Shown here: positions 1-7,287 of the stretch, piece by piece
Numbering within the stretch: position 1 is the first letter of the stretch
How the letters are laid out: the number at the start of each line of letters is the position of its first letter
NCBI GenBank assembly: GCA_028868455.1
Contig: JAGWUK010000039.1
Location: 1 to 11,543 of the forward strand
DNA from: Burkholderiales bacterium
Lineage (GTDB): Bacteria; Pseudomonadota; Gammaproteobacteria; Burkholderiales; Burkholderiaceae_D
Length of the DNA: 11,543 bases
Direction of reading: 5' to 3'
Position numbers and translations under genes: made by a program
Notes under the pieces: model-generated
What the model saw: the letters and a program-made list of their open reading frames with translations, nothing else
The model's database searches: none
What the model was told of the DNA's origin: nothing

Positions 1-2206
1 GTGCGGTTTGTGTAGAAAAATCAACCGGTTCACCGCCTTCAGCTTCATCCTGGTTTTGACCGAAATCAAATTCCAGTTTCAGATTGTTATGCTCGGTATC
101 CGGTACTATTTTCAAAATGGCCGCAAAAGGTCGCCCCATTTTGGAACGGAATCCTTGTAACGGCCCAATTTCACGCTTAGCCAACAACTCTTCTACTTCG
201 GAAACCTCGAACTGACGACTGCCCGGTGTTTTGCTCATGGAAAAGTCACACTTGGTGCAAGCGAAGCGTCGGTAGTTTTCTTTGACCACGCCACCGCAAT
301 GCGGGCATGGTGTTGTCAAGGTTGCATAGTCTCCGGGAATGGTGTCGTTGTCGTATTCTTTAGCCCGCTTGACGATGATTTGCGTCATCTGCGCAATCTC
401 GCGCATGAATTCTTCGCGACTAATCTTGCCGCGTTCCATTTGCGACAACTTATATTCCCATTCGCCAGTCAATTCTGGCGAAGTCAATTCATCGACACCA
501 AGCCCCCGTAACAAGGTCATTAACTGGAAAGCTTTAGCAGTCGGAATCAGTTCACGACCTTCGCGCAGCAGATACTTTTCGGTCAGCAGTCCCTCAATGA
601 TGGCCGCACGGGTCGCTGGTGTTCCCAGGCCTTTACCGGCCATTGCTTCACGCAGACCTTCGTCGACCAGTTTGCCAGCACCTTCCATCGCAGACAACAA
701 GGTTGCCTCGCTGTAGCGGGCGGGGGGCTTGGTTACCAAACCGTGCACATCAACGTGCTCAGTCTGCACCTTTTCACCTTTGGCGACCGCGACCAATGTG
801 CCTTTGGTCTCGCCATCCTTACCGTCCTTGTCGTCCAGAACATCTTTGCCATAAATCGCCAGCCAGCCAGCGCTGGTCATGACTTTTCCTTCGGTCTTGA
901 ACTGGTGTCCGGAAACTTCAGTGATGCGTGTCGTGACCTGGAATTCTGCTGGCGGAAAAAACACGGCCATGAAACGACGTGTCACGAGGTCGTAGAGTTT
1001 TTGTTCCGGTTCCGACAGATTTTTAGGTGCCTGTCCGGTTGGAATGATCGCAAAGTGATCGCTGATCTTACTGTTGTCAAAGATACGTTTATTCGGTTTG
1101 ATCCAGTTTTTATTCAGGATTTGCGCTGCGAACTGTTGGTAATTATGATTTTCGGCGATGGTTCCCAGCGTCTCCTTCACGGTGCCCAGATAGTCTTCAG
1201 GCAGATGGCGTGAATCAGTACGCGGGTAAGTTAATACCTTATGTTTTTCATACAAGGCTTGCGCCAGACCTAGTGTGTTTTTGGCAGAAAAACCAAAGCG
1301 CGCATTCGCTTCGCGTTGCAGACTGGTTAAATCAAATAGGGCTGGAGCAATCTGGGTTGCCGGCTTGGATTCTTCCGTAACATTACCCTGACGGCCACGG
1401 CATGCGGCGACCACGGATTCGGCGGCAGTTTTGCTCCACAGGCGCTCAGCTTTCTTTTCGGGATCGTGTTCATCTTTTTTGAATTGATGGTCCAGCCAGC
1501 GTCCCTCATAGATGCCGGCGGCGCATACAAACTCAGCACGAACTTCCCAGAAATCGCGTGAAACAAATTTTTTGATTTTTTCTTCGCGCTCGACGACGAT
1601 AGACAGAGTTGGTGTTTGTACACGGCCTACCGTCGTCAGATAAAAGCCGCCTTCTTTGGAGTTAAACGCCGTCATGGCTCGGGTGCCATTGATACCGATC
1701 AGCCAGTCGGCTTCGGAGCGGCACCGTGCAGCATCGGCCAACGGCAGCATTTCACCGTCGGTACGCAGTTTTTGAAAGCCTTCGCGTATCGCCCCGGGAG
1801 TCATCGATTGCAACCACAGACGGCTCACTGGTTGCTTGGCCTTGGCATGCTGGGCAATCAACCGGAAAATCAATTCCCCTTCGCGGCCCGCGTCACAGGC
1901 ATTGATCAATGCGGAGACGTCTTTGCGTTTAATTAATTTATTCAGAACTTTCAGGCGTGATTCTGTTTTGGCAATCGGGTTCAACGCGAAATGCGGTGGA
2001 ATCATCGGTAAATGCGTAAAACTCCATTTGCCGCGTTTCACATCGTATTCTTCCGGTACGGTGATTTCCAGCAAGTGGCCAACAGCCGATGACAGTACAT
2101 AATTATCGGACTCAAAATAATCATCATGCTTGGTAAAGCCACCCAATGCCTTCGCTATATCGTTAGCGACAGAGGGTTTTTCGGCAATGATGAGCGTTTT
2201 GGTCAT
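1..2206 (-). CDS. topB: DNA topoisomerase III, C-terminus cut by window edge
   Basis: Type IA topoisomerase that cuts one DNA strand through a tyrosine link and decatenates replication or recombination intermediates in the cytoplasm. I read the minus frame from the ATG at 2206 to the left edge: 735 codons, no stop or frameshift, C-terminus missing. The TOPRIM domain begins MTKTLIIAEKPSVA (Glu9), with DAGREGE at 105-111. The active-site motif YPRTDSR has Tyr327, and GTPATRA follows further on. Cysteines 634, 637, 650 and 653 form a four-Cys zinc-finger-like unit, followed by a GRPFAAILK-type C-terminal repeat. E. coli TopB has 653 residues, so this is the longer form with a zinc-finger tail. 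The second Asp of the usual DxD is Gly107, as I recall from the DAGREGE subfamily, so I do not read it as a defect. A GAGAA ribosome site lies about 8 nt upstream. It follows smg in the same direction. Confidence 0.96.
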   Translation of the reverse strand, partial: MTKTLIIAEKPSVANDIAKALGGFTKHDDYFESDNYVLSSAVGHLLEITVPEEYDVKRGKWSFTHLPMIPPHFALNPIAKTESRLKVLNKLIKRKDVSALINACDAGREGELIFRLIAQHAKAKQPVSRLWLQSMTPGAIREGFQKLRTDGEMLPLADAARCRSEADWLIGINGTRAMTAFNSKEGGFYLTTVGRVQTPTLSIVVEREEKIKKFVSRDFWEVRAEFVCAAGIYEGRWLDHQFKKDEHDPEKKAERLWSKTAAESVVAACRGRQGNVTEESKPATQIAPALFDLTSLQREANARFGFSAKNTLGLAQALYEKHKVLTYPRTDSRHLPEDYLGTVKETLGTIAENHNYQQFAAQILNKNWIKPNKRIFDNSKISDHFAIIPTGQAPKNLSEPEQKLYDLVTRRFMAVFFPPAEFQVTTRITEVSGHQFKTEGKVMTSAGWLAIYGKDVLDDKDGKDGETKGTLVAVAKGEKVQTEHVDVHGLVTKPPARYSEATLLSAMEGAGKLVDEGLREAMAGKGLGTPATRAAIIEGLLTEKYLLREGRELIPTAKAFQLMTLLRGLGVDELTSPELTGEWEYKLSQMERGKISREEFMREIAQMTQIIVKRAKEYDNDTIPGDYATLTTPCPHCGGVVKENYRRFACTKCDFSMSKTPGSRQFEVSEVEELLAKREIGPLQGFRSKMGRPFAAILKIVPDTEHNNLKLEFDFGQNQDEAEGGEPVDFSTQTA

Positions 2207-2228
2207 TTCGGAGTTCTCGAATAGTAGT

Positions 2229-2343
2229 AATGTCAGGACTGACGTAAATTTGGAACGGTAAGACGTGGCAGCGAGGGCGGTACTAATGAGTAAGGCCATC
2301 AGCCAAAACGCTGCCGTAGCAACTTTGTGTCAGTCCTCAATGT
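2229..2343. mobile_element. MITE-like element with terminal inverted repeats and AATGT flanks
   Basis: AGGACTGAC (2235-2243) is repeated exactly in inverse as GTCAGTCCT (2329-2337). Reading inward, the ends still match at 14 of 17 positions (AGGACTGACNNAAANTT). Immediately outside, separated by one base on each side, the 5-bp word AATGT occurs as a direct repeat (2229-2233 and 2339-2343). A second nested inverted repeat, GGCAGCG (2267-2273) with CGCTGCC (2309-2315), lets the element fold back on itself. No transposase can fit in about 105 bp, so if mobile it would be non-autonomous. If the ends are instead placed at 2233 and 2339, they read TCAGGACTGAC and TGAGGACTGAC with a 3-bp duplication (ATG). 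I cannot name the parent insertion-sequence family. It lies in the topB leader, its near end about 27 nt from the topB start. Confidence 0.5.
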
Positions 2344-2435
2344 TGCAGCCGATATCGAATAAGCAACACTTCTGCAAAATAAGCGTAAGCCTAACCTAAT
2401 TCCGCGGGGAATGATAAACGCGATAGATGAAAATC

Positions 2436-2459
2436 GGCAATCGCCATGCGATTTTTGCC
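2436..2459 (-). terminator. Hairpin after smg, possible weak terminator
   Basis: GGCAA-TCGC (2436-2444) pairs with GCGA (2448-2451) and TTGCC (2455-2459) around a CAT loop, with a 3-nt bulge. On the minus strand it lies 25 nt past the smg stop and is followed by GATTTTCATC, a short interrupted T-tract. It could end or attenuate smg transcription before topB; without a clean T-run this is only a candidate. Confidence 0.35.
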
Positions 2460-2483
2460 ACAAATCTTTCAATAAAGAAACGA

Positions 2484-2948
2484 TTAATGCAAAAGGCGAG
2501 CTGCGTTGTCGTCATCTGACAACAATAATTCGTCGAACATCAGCATATCTGGCTCGGTGCCCTGGCTCCACAACATCATTAATACGATGATCCGCAGCTT
2601 GTCCAATGGCAGGGGGGACTCATGCGCTGCCAGCGCGCGTTCAATCACGATTTCTCGCTGTCGCGAATTCAGCAAACCTGCCGACTCAAGAAATTGAATG
2701 AATCCGATAGCAGGTGTGCCCAGTGCATCGATTTCCTGAGCGGCGTAAATACGGAAGCCGCCTGAAATGGGAAACAAAGACTGCGATTGATCGGAGGTAT
2801 TGGCCAGGCCAGTCAACCAGTCCAGAGCTTCCGAAATTTCATCTTCCGGAAAACCAACGGCCGAAAGCTTTTTGACCAGTGCTGCCGTGTCCGGGCAAGC
2901 GTCTGGTCGGTAATAGGTTTCGTAGAGGTAGACAAGTATTTCAAACAT
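2484..2948 (-). CDS. smg: Smg family protein (DUF494)
   Basis: A 154-residue protein of the Smg/DUF494 family, whose biochemical role is not established; it is known mainly by its conserved place beside dprA. The sequence matches the family along its length: [13 protein letters not shown] at the start, an acidic helical stretch (residues 30-50), then [26 protein letters not shown] (82-107), a leucine-rich IIVLMMLW segment (120-127), and the typical RLLH end. E. coli Smg starts MFDVLMYLFE and ends LH, which is why I choose the ATG at 2948 over an in-frame ATG at 2993 that would add 15 unrelated residues. No strong Shine-Dalgarno is visible. It lies 214 nt after dprA and 277 nt before topB, on the same strand. 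Codon use looks like its neighbours. Confidence 0.93.
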   Translation of the reverse strand: MFEILVYLYETYYRPDACPDTAALVKKLSAVGFPEDEISEALDWLTGLANTSDQSQSLFPISGGFRIYAAQEIDALGTPAIGFIQFLESAGLLNSRQREIVIERALAAHESPLPLDKLRIIVLMMLWSQGTEPDMLMFDELLLSDDDNAARLLH

Positions 2949-3006
2949 GTCGCTACTGTATCTGCTGCAGCGTCGGGAAACAAGAGCTGTCAATAAATTA
3001 TTGCAA

Positions 3007-3026
3007 GTAGATACTATACATACTAC
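3007..3026. promoter_or_regulatory. Interrupted dyad upstream of smg
   Basis: GTAG-N4-TATA-N4-CTAC is symmetric at its outer 4 bp on each side and at the TATA centre (12 of 20 positions). It lies in the 214-bp gap between dprA and smg, about 60 nt before the smg start, in an AT-rich patch rich in TATACT/TATAGT words that could serve as -10 elements on either strand. I could not find a convincing -35 at the right spacing. It may be an operator or chance symmetry. Confidence 0.2.
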
Positions 3027-3162
3027 CCTGGAGTATAAGGAATTTCTGGCATGGATACGCTGACAAATACTGCGATCTCAAAAAATACTCCCCTATTCTC
3101 GCAAAAACACGAAATACTGTACGAGGCTGGCGCAAAAATTCTGCCAAACGATCGCTCCCCGT

Positions 3163-4251
3163 CTATCCCAGACGGCGGAATACGCTGCCGGGAAGTGCTT
3201 CGACCTGTCCCAGCAATTCCAGTTCTAGCAATTGGGCATTCAGGCTCCCGGCGTCGATACCGGAACGCATCGCCAGTACATCCAGATGAACGGGATCGTA
3301 GCCAAGATGTGTCAACAGAACCGACTCGGCAAAAACCTCCGTCGGCAGTAAGGTATTTTGCGCAGGCACTGGCACTGGTACTGAAACGTGCAATTCTTCC
3401 AGAATATCCTGCGCGGATTCGACCAGCTTCGCACCTTGTTTGATCAATTGATGGCAACCCCTGGCCAATGGCGAATGAATCGAGCCGGGAATCGCAAACA
3501 CTTCGCGCCCCTGTTCTGCAGCCATCCTCGCTGTAATCAGTGAACCGGACTGTGCGGCAGCCTCAATCACCAGGACGCCTTTGGCCAGACCGGAAATGAT
3601 ACGGTTGCGGCGCGGAAAGTTCGATGCCACAGCAGGCATACCCAGCGGGTATTCGCTGACGATACAACCACGCTCCGCAATTAAATGTGCCAGTTGACGA
3701 TTACGCGCCGGATACACAATATCCGCTCCCGTACCAATGACAGCAACTGTCGACGCCGTTCCGCGCAGCGCACCTTCGTGCGCGGCAGCATCCACGCCGG
3801 CGGCCAGGCCGGAACTGATGGTTAAACCCGCATGGCTGAGATTTTCTGCAAATTGGTTGGCATTGCGTATACCTTGCGCGGTCGCATTGCGACTGCCGAC
3901 AACGGCCAGCATGGGTGCTGTCAGCAGTTCCGCACGACCTTTAACATAGAGAAGAATCGGTGGGTCAGGAATTTCCAGCAACGACGATGGATAAGCGGTA
4001 TCTGCCAGACACAGCACCTGATTCCCCTCTTGCGCACACCAATCCAACGTGAGGTCGATTTGCTTTACAAGGCGCGCATCAGGCTGCTGGCACAATGCAG
4101 CAGCCACTTTGGCTGAGACTACGGTAGCCAGGACAAAATACGACGTCGCGAAAATTTGTTCCGGCAAGCCGAATGCTGCCAATAATTTTCGCGCCGTCTC
4201 CGGACCGACACCCGGTGTTTGTTCCAGCCTCAGCCAATCCGCCAGCGCCAT
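3163..4251 (-). CDS. dprA: DNA processing protein DprA
   Basis: DprA (Smf) binds incoming single-stranded DNA during natural transformation and loads RecA; it is widespread even in bacteria not known to be competent. The 362-residue protein has an N-terminal helical region starting MALADWLRLEQTPGVG with a helix-hairpin-helix-like GVGPETARKLL (14-24). A Rossmann-type core spans about 113-288, with VVGSRNAT (117-124), SGLAAGVDAAAH (147-158), FPRRNRIISGL (212-222) and PGSIHSPLARGCHQLI (255-270). A winged-helix-like C-terminus covers about 310-362. The linker at 290-297 is a VPVPVPAQ-like repeat. I chose the ATG at 4251 because the conserved family N-terminus begins there; the upstream ATG at 4311 would overlap the LysM gene and add 20 unrelated residues. 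It starts 22 nt after the LysM stop, so the two are probably cotranscribed. Confidence 0.95.
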   Translation of the reverse strand: MALADWLRLEQTPGVGPETARKLLAAFGLPEQIFATSYFVLATVVSAKVAAALCQQPDARLVKQIDLTLDWCAQEGNQVLCLADTAYPSSLLEIPDPPILLYVKGRAELLTAPMLAVVGSRNATAQGIRNANQFAENLSHAGLTISSGLAAGVDAAAHEGALRGTASTVAVIGTGADIVYPARNRQLAHLIAERGCIVSEYPLGMPAVASNFPRRNRIISGLAKGVLVIEAAAQSGSLITARMAAEQGREVFAIPGSIHSPLARGCHQLIKQGAKLVESAQDILEELHVSVPVPVPAQNTLLPTEVFAESVLLTHLGYDPVHLDVLAMRSGIDAGSLNAQLLELELLGQVEALPGSVFRRLG

Positions 4252-4273
4252 GTTCAATCCGCTGGTGCCACGG

Positions 4274-5371
4274 TTATTGCGGCGATTTGGCAGCGTCGCC
4301 AACCTTGACAATATCTTTGACCTGCATGATCAATCCATAGGAAATATTGTCGAACACTCTGAAAATAAATAAACGTCCGATTTCTTCATCCGGCAACTTC
4401 ACCTTGCGGTCATTATCGGTTTTATCGGTAATCACTTTGCCGTAACTATATAAATCCAGCACGGTACCGAGATCGAGTCCATTTTCCTTGCCGCGATTGA
4501 TGGAGACAATTTGATTCTGCCCGGCAACCGAAATACCTTCATAAATCGCCACAACTCTGGCATCGACTTCTTCGTACGGCGCGTGCGGCACGTAGTTCAG
4601 AATCGGCGTCGGCGGTACCGGCATCAGGCGGTCGCCAACCGACATTTCTTCTTTGGAATTCACGACGATAAAGGTATGCACGTCGTTGTCGTCATTACCT
4701 TCTTTATCAAGTTTCACTGTCCCGAGAAACACGGCTTCGTAACCGAGGACGGCTTTGGTATCCGGGTCAAGCAAAGGCTTGCCCGGGCGGAATACCTGAA
4801 ACGAAGTACTGCCTTCGAGTTCTCCGCGTACATAGGCCTTTTCTCCCTGCCCCAGATGCACACGTCCTTCGGGCGTTGCGACAATTCTCGGGGTTCCTGC
4901 CAGCTCCTTATTTTCAACAATCAGAGGCTGCGATAAAAATGGCTCTATCATTGCCGCCGGAATCGCCGGAATCGCATTTGCACCCAAACCCTCCACCCTC
5001 GAACGCGGCGACCATTTGACGGTAGGAATGCCACCGACATTGGCCAGACGCAAACGTCCGTTAGCGCGATCCAGATACACGATTTGCCCCGGATATATCC
5101 AGTGCGGATTTCGAATATCTTCCTTATTCATGCCCCAGACATTCGGCCAGCACCAAGGGTTCGCCAGAAATTGCGCTGAAATTCCCCACAGCGTATCGCC
5201 GCTGACGACTACATGCTTGTCCGGCGCATCTGGCAAAAAGTCGCATTTGCTTTGATTGGCAATGGCTTGTGCCTGCGCGGTTGTCGCTTGCTTACCTGCA
5301 GCAAAGACCGTACCGGTAACCAAAGGAAGTGCAGCAACGAGGATGGATGCGATTGTGCTAAACTTTTTCAT
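4274..5371 (-). CDS. Exported LysM-domain protein
   Basis: A 365-residue exported protein that probably binds peptidoglycan. The N-terminus is a Sec signal peptide (MKK, hydrophobic core to residue 22, likely cleavage near VFA-AG at 24-25). A LysM domain follows at about 53-101, with GDTLWGIS, a NPWCWPNVW core and NPHWIYPGQIVYLD, typical of the DTLWDIA...DPWRWPEIW...NPHLIYPGD type found beside dprA in betaproteobacteria. The remaining 260 residues are mostly beta-prone with no motif I recognise. The mature protein has only two cysteines, Cys43 and Cys74. The start at 5371 is set by the signal peptide; an upstream in-frame ATG at 5467 would bury it. It is the first gene of the leftward group and is divergent from def. 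Its precise role is unknown. Confidence 0.9.
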   Translation of the reverse strand: MKKFSTIASILVAALPLVTGTVFAAGKQATTAQAQAIANQSKCDFLPDAPDKHVVVSGDTLWGISAQFLANPWCWPNVWGMNKEDIRNPHWIYPGQIVYLDRANGRLRLANVGGIPTVKWSPRSRVEGLGANAIPAIPAAMIEPFLSQPLIVENKELAGTPRIVATPEGRVHLGQGEKAYVRGELEGSTSFQVFRPGKPLLDPDTKAVLGYEAVFLGTVKLDKEGNDDNDVHTFIVVNSKEEMSVGDRLMPVPPTPILNYVPHAPYEEVDARVVAIYEGISVAGQNQIVSINRGKENGLDLGTVLDLYSYGKVITDKTDNDRKVKLPDEEIGRLFIFRVFDNISYGLIMQVKDIVKVGDAAKSPQ

Positions 5372-5540
5372 GAATATTGTCCGATGCAAAATACTGCAGG
5401 AGGCTGAACGATTGCAGCTTGGCACGCGGACGAGCGCAAACTTGCAAAACTTGCCAAATTGAATCAAATTCTGCCCATAAATCCTTGAACTAGCAAGAAA
5501 AACTGCGCAACGGCGACTTTGCCATGTTGTGAAACGTCTT
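5372..5540. promoter_or_regulatory. Divergent promoter region between the LysM gene and def
   Basis: This 169-bp gap must hold the promoters of the leftward LysM-dprA group and of rightward def-fmt. It contains a tandem 9-bp repeat, AAACTTGCA/AAACTTGCC (5438-5455), followed by the small palindrome TTGAATCAA (5459-5467). I found no convincing -35/-10 pair; a TTGCCA...CATAAA pair toward def has a 19-nt spacer and is weak. Treat as a region rather than a mapped site. Confidence 0.4.
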
Positions 5541-6068
5541 ATGTCTATACTAAATATCCTGCGTTACCCGGATCCGCGCCTGCATAAAGTGGCAAAACCG
5601 GTCACACAATTTGACGAGCGCCTCAAACAGCTTGTCGCCGACATGGCTGAGACGATGTATGAAGCGCCCGGCGTCGGCCTGGCGGCTTCACAAGTCGATG
5701 TGCACGAGCAACTGGTGGTCATCGATGTCTCGGAAACCAATGATCAGTTGCAAGTATTTATCAATCCCGAAATTCTGTGGGCCAGCGAAGAAAAGAAAGT
5801 CTACGATGAAGGTTGCCTGTCGGTTCCCGGCGTCTATGACGGAGTGGAACGCCCAGCTGAAGTCAAAGTACGCGCGCTCGACGTCGATGGCAAAGCGTTT
5901 GAGTTGCACGCCGACGGCTTATTGGCTGTTTGCATACAACATGAGATGGATCACCTGAAAGGCAAAGTGTTCGTGGAATATCTGTCGCCGCTGAAACGTA
6001 ACCGCATCAAAACCAAAATGCTCAAAGAAGAGCGCGAAGAACAACGCCAGCGGTCGGCACGTCGATGA
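5541..6068 (+). CDS. def: Peptide deformylase
   Basis: Removes the formyl group from the N-terminal methionine of new proteins, using a metal ion (usually Fe2+), in the cytoplasm at the ribosome exit. The 175-residue protein has all three family motifs: GVGLAASQ (44-51), EGCLS (90-94, metal ligand Cys92) and QHEMDH (133-138, ligands His134 and His138, catalytic Glu135). This is the standard proteobacterial type (E. coli 169 residues). The C-terminal tail is highly charged (about 152-175, Lys/Arg/Glu rich). I place the start at the ATG at 5541 because [21 protein letters not shown] aligns with the family start; a GTG at 5529 would add four residues, and neither has a good Shine-Dalgarno. Its stop overlaps the fmt start by 4 bp, so the two are translationally coupled. 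Confidence 0.97.
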   Translation: MSILNILRYPDPRLHKVAKPVTQFDERLKQLVADMAETMYEAPGVGLAASQVDVHEQLVVIDVSETNDQLQVFINPEILWASEEKKVYDEGCLSVPGVYDGVERPAEVKVRALDVDGKAFELHADGLLAVCIQHEMDHLKGKVFVEYLSPLKRNRIKTKMLKEEREEQRQRSARR

Positions 6069-7033
6069 AAGTCATCTTTGCCGGCACCCCGGAATTTGCC
6101 GCCGTCGCACTGGAAGCCATTCATGCGGCCGGGTTCGACATCCCGCTCGTTCTGACACAACCTGATCGTCCGGCCGGGCGCGGCATGCAGATGCAGGCGT
6201 CGGCAGTCAAACAATTTGCCGTACAGCATCAAATTCCCGTCGCCCAGCCGATCTCCTTGCGACTCGATGGCAAATATCCGGACGTTGCCAAAGAAGCGCA
6301 CCAGCTTTTACAGACAACACCACACGATGTCATGGTGGTCGCTGCCTACGGCTTGATCTTGCCCACCTCAGTTCTGAACATTCCGCGCCTGGGATGCCTG
6401 AATATCCACGGCTCTTTGCTGCCGCGCTGGCGTGGTGCGGCACCGATTCATCGTGCCATTGAAAGCGGCGACGCAGAAACCGGCATCACCATTATGCAAA
6501 TGGAAGCCGGGCTGGACACTGGCCCGATGCTTGCCATGCAAAGCGTCCCCATTGCTGATCATGACACCACAGGCCAATTGCACGACCAGCTCGCCGCACT
6601 CGGTGCAAAAATGATCGTAGATACTTTGCGGCGGTTAGAGCAAGGCCCGATCACGGCCACGCCGCAACCGGAAAAAGGCGTGACTTACGCGGCCAAGATC
6701 AGCAAGGACGAAGCCGGTCTGGACTTCAACCGGCCTGCGGTCGAACTGGCGCGCAAAATCCGCGCTTTTCATCCGTTTCCAGGTACGCACGCGCACTACA
6801 ACGGCAACATCATCAAAATCTGGCAGGCAGACGTGGTTGAACAGCGCTCTGGCCAGCCGGGTCAAATTCTCGCCGCCAATCCTCAGGACGGCGTCATCAT
6901 CGCCTGCGGCAGCAATGCATTGCGTTTGACAGAATTACAAAAAGCCGGCGGCAAACGCTTGCCTGTGACGGACTTTCTCAAAGGATTCGCATTCACACCA
7001 GGCACTTTCCTGAACAGTCCGGCACCAACCTAA
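6065..7033 (+). CDS. fmt: Methionyl-tRNA formyltransferase
   Basis: Formylates Met-tRNA(fMet) with 10-formyl-tetrahydrofolate, making the initiator that deformylase later trims; def and fmt thus form a functional pair. The 322-residue protein (E. coli 315) begins [12 protein letters not shown]. It carries the folate-binding and catalytic core: [10 protein letters not shown] (31-40), AAYGLILP (93-100), [16 protein letters not shown] (113-128) and the DTG at 151-153. The catalytic triad is Asn113, His115 and Asp151, corresponding to the Asn-His-Asp set of E. coli Fmt. The C-terminal tRNA-binding domain starts near [11 protein letters not shown] (211-221). The start ATG overlaps the def stop (ATGA). 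Downstream, rsmB, its frequent neighbour, is not present. Confidence 0.97.
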   Translation: MKVIFAGTPEFAAVALEAIHAAGFDIPLVLTQPDRPAGRGMQMQASAVKQFAVQHQIPVAQPISLRLDGKYPDVAKEAHQLLQTTPHDVMVVAAYGLILPTSVLNIPRLGCLNIHGSLLPRWRGAAPIHRAIESGDAETGITIMQMEAGLDTGPMLAMQSVPIADHDTTGQLHDQLAALGAKMIVDTLRRLEQGPITATPQPEKGVTYAAKISKDEAGLDFNRPAVELARKIRAFHPFPGTHAHYNGNIIKIWQADVVEQRSGQPGQILAANPQDGVIIACGSNALRLTELQKAGGKRLPVTDFLKGFAFTPGTFLNSPAPT

Positions 7034-7287
7034 AACGGCAAGCGCCCCAAACATGATGATCGTTATGCCTGGGCACATGCGTCTGGCAGTGAAGCAAAAA
7101 AGCTACATGTTCGCCTGCATTAGGCGGCGAATTGCGTTATATGGCAAGGAATAGTCCAATTAATTATTGGTGAGAAGCAAAATCTTTGTTGCCCGGCGTG
7201 ACTTGTTGTATTCTATTACACTGAATTATTGTCTTTTTCCAATTCGACACATAAACACTCTGACAAAGACCTAGAAAAGGTGAGCTC
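7034..7287. other. Intergenic gap fmt to lipoprotein operon
   Basis: 254 bp without a gene. It contains a small hairpin, CGCCT-GCATT-AGGCG (7112-7126; alternatively TTCGCC/GGCGAA 7110-7131), with no T-run, so it is not a clear terminator for fmt. An inverted repeat CCAAT-TAATT-ATTGG (7156-7170) and a candidate promoter (7186-7214) follow. The 3' half is AT-rich, as expected of a promoter region. Confidence 0.5.
7186..7214 (+). promoter_or_regulatory. Candidate promoter of the lipoprotein operon
   Basis: TTGTTG (7186-7191) and TATTCT (7209-7214) are separated by exactly 17 nt, a sigma-70 layout with 3/6 and 4/6 matches. A CCAAT/ATTGG inverted repeat lies 15 nt upstream (7156-7170) and could be an operator. 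The leader to the ATG at 7288 would be about 65 nt. Match quality is modest. Confidence 0.3.

Noticed and set aside
1327..1623. Minus-strand 98-codon open frame
   Set aside because: It is in a different frame inside topB, where the topB frame reads through with family-like sequence.
1898..1914. Loss of the second Asp of the TOPRIM DxD in TopB (Gly107)
   Set aside because: As I recall, the DAGREGE form is normal in one bacterial TopB subfamily, and every other catalytic motif is intact, so it is not a sign of inactivation.
299..2102. Several plus-strand open frames (for example 339-716, 743-1213, 1616-1936)
   Set aside because: All lie antisense to topB, whose minus-strand frame is continuous with clear motifs. 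Their proteins have no recognisable features.
3023..3457. Minus-strand 144-codon open frame across the dprA-smg gap
   Set aside because: It is out of frame with dprA over most of its length and is Arg/Ser rich and low in complexity, as expected of a shadow frame.
4511..4936. Plus-strand 141-codon open frame
   Set aside because: Antisense to the LysM gene; no ribosome site or motif; His/Arg-rich shadow composition.
7110..7131. Integron attC-like or terminator hairpin (TTCGCC...GGCGAA)
   Set aside because: The core-site motifs of attC are absent, there is no integrase or cassette, and no T-run follows, so neither reading is supported.
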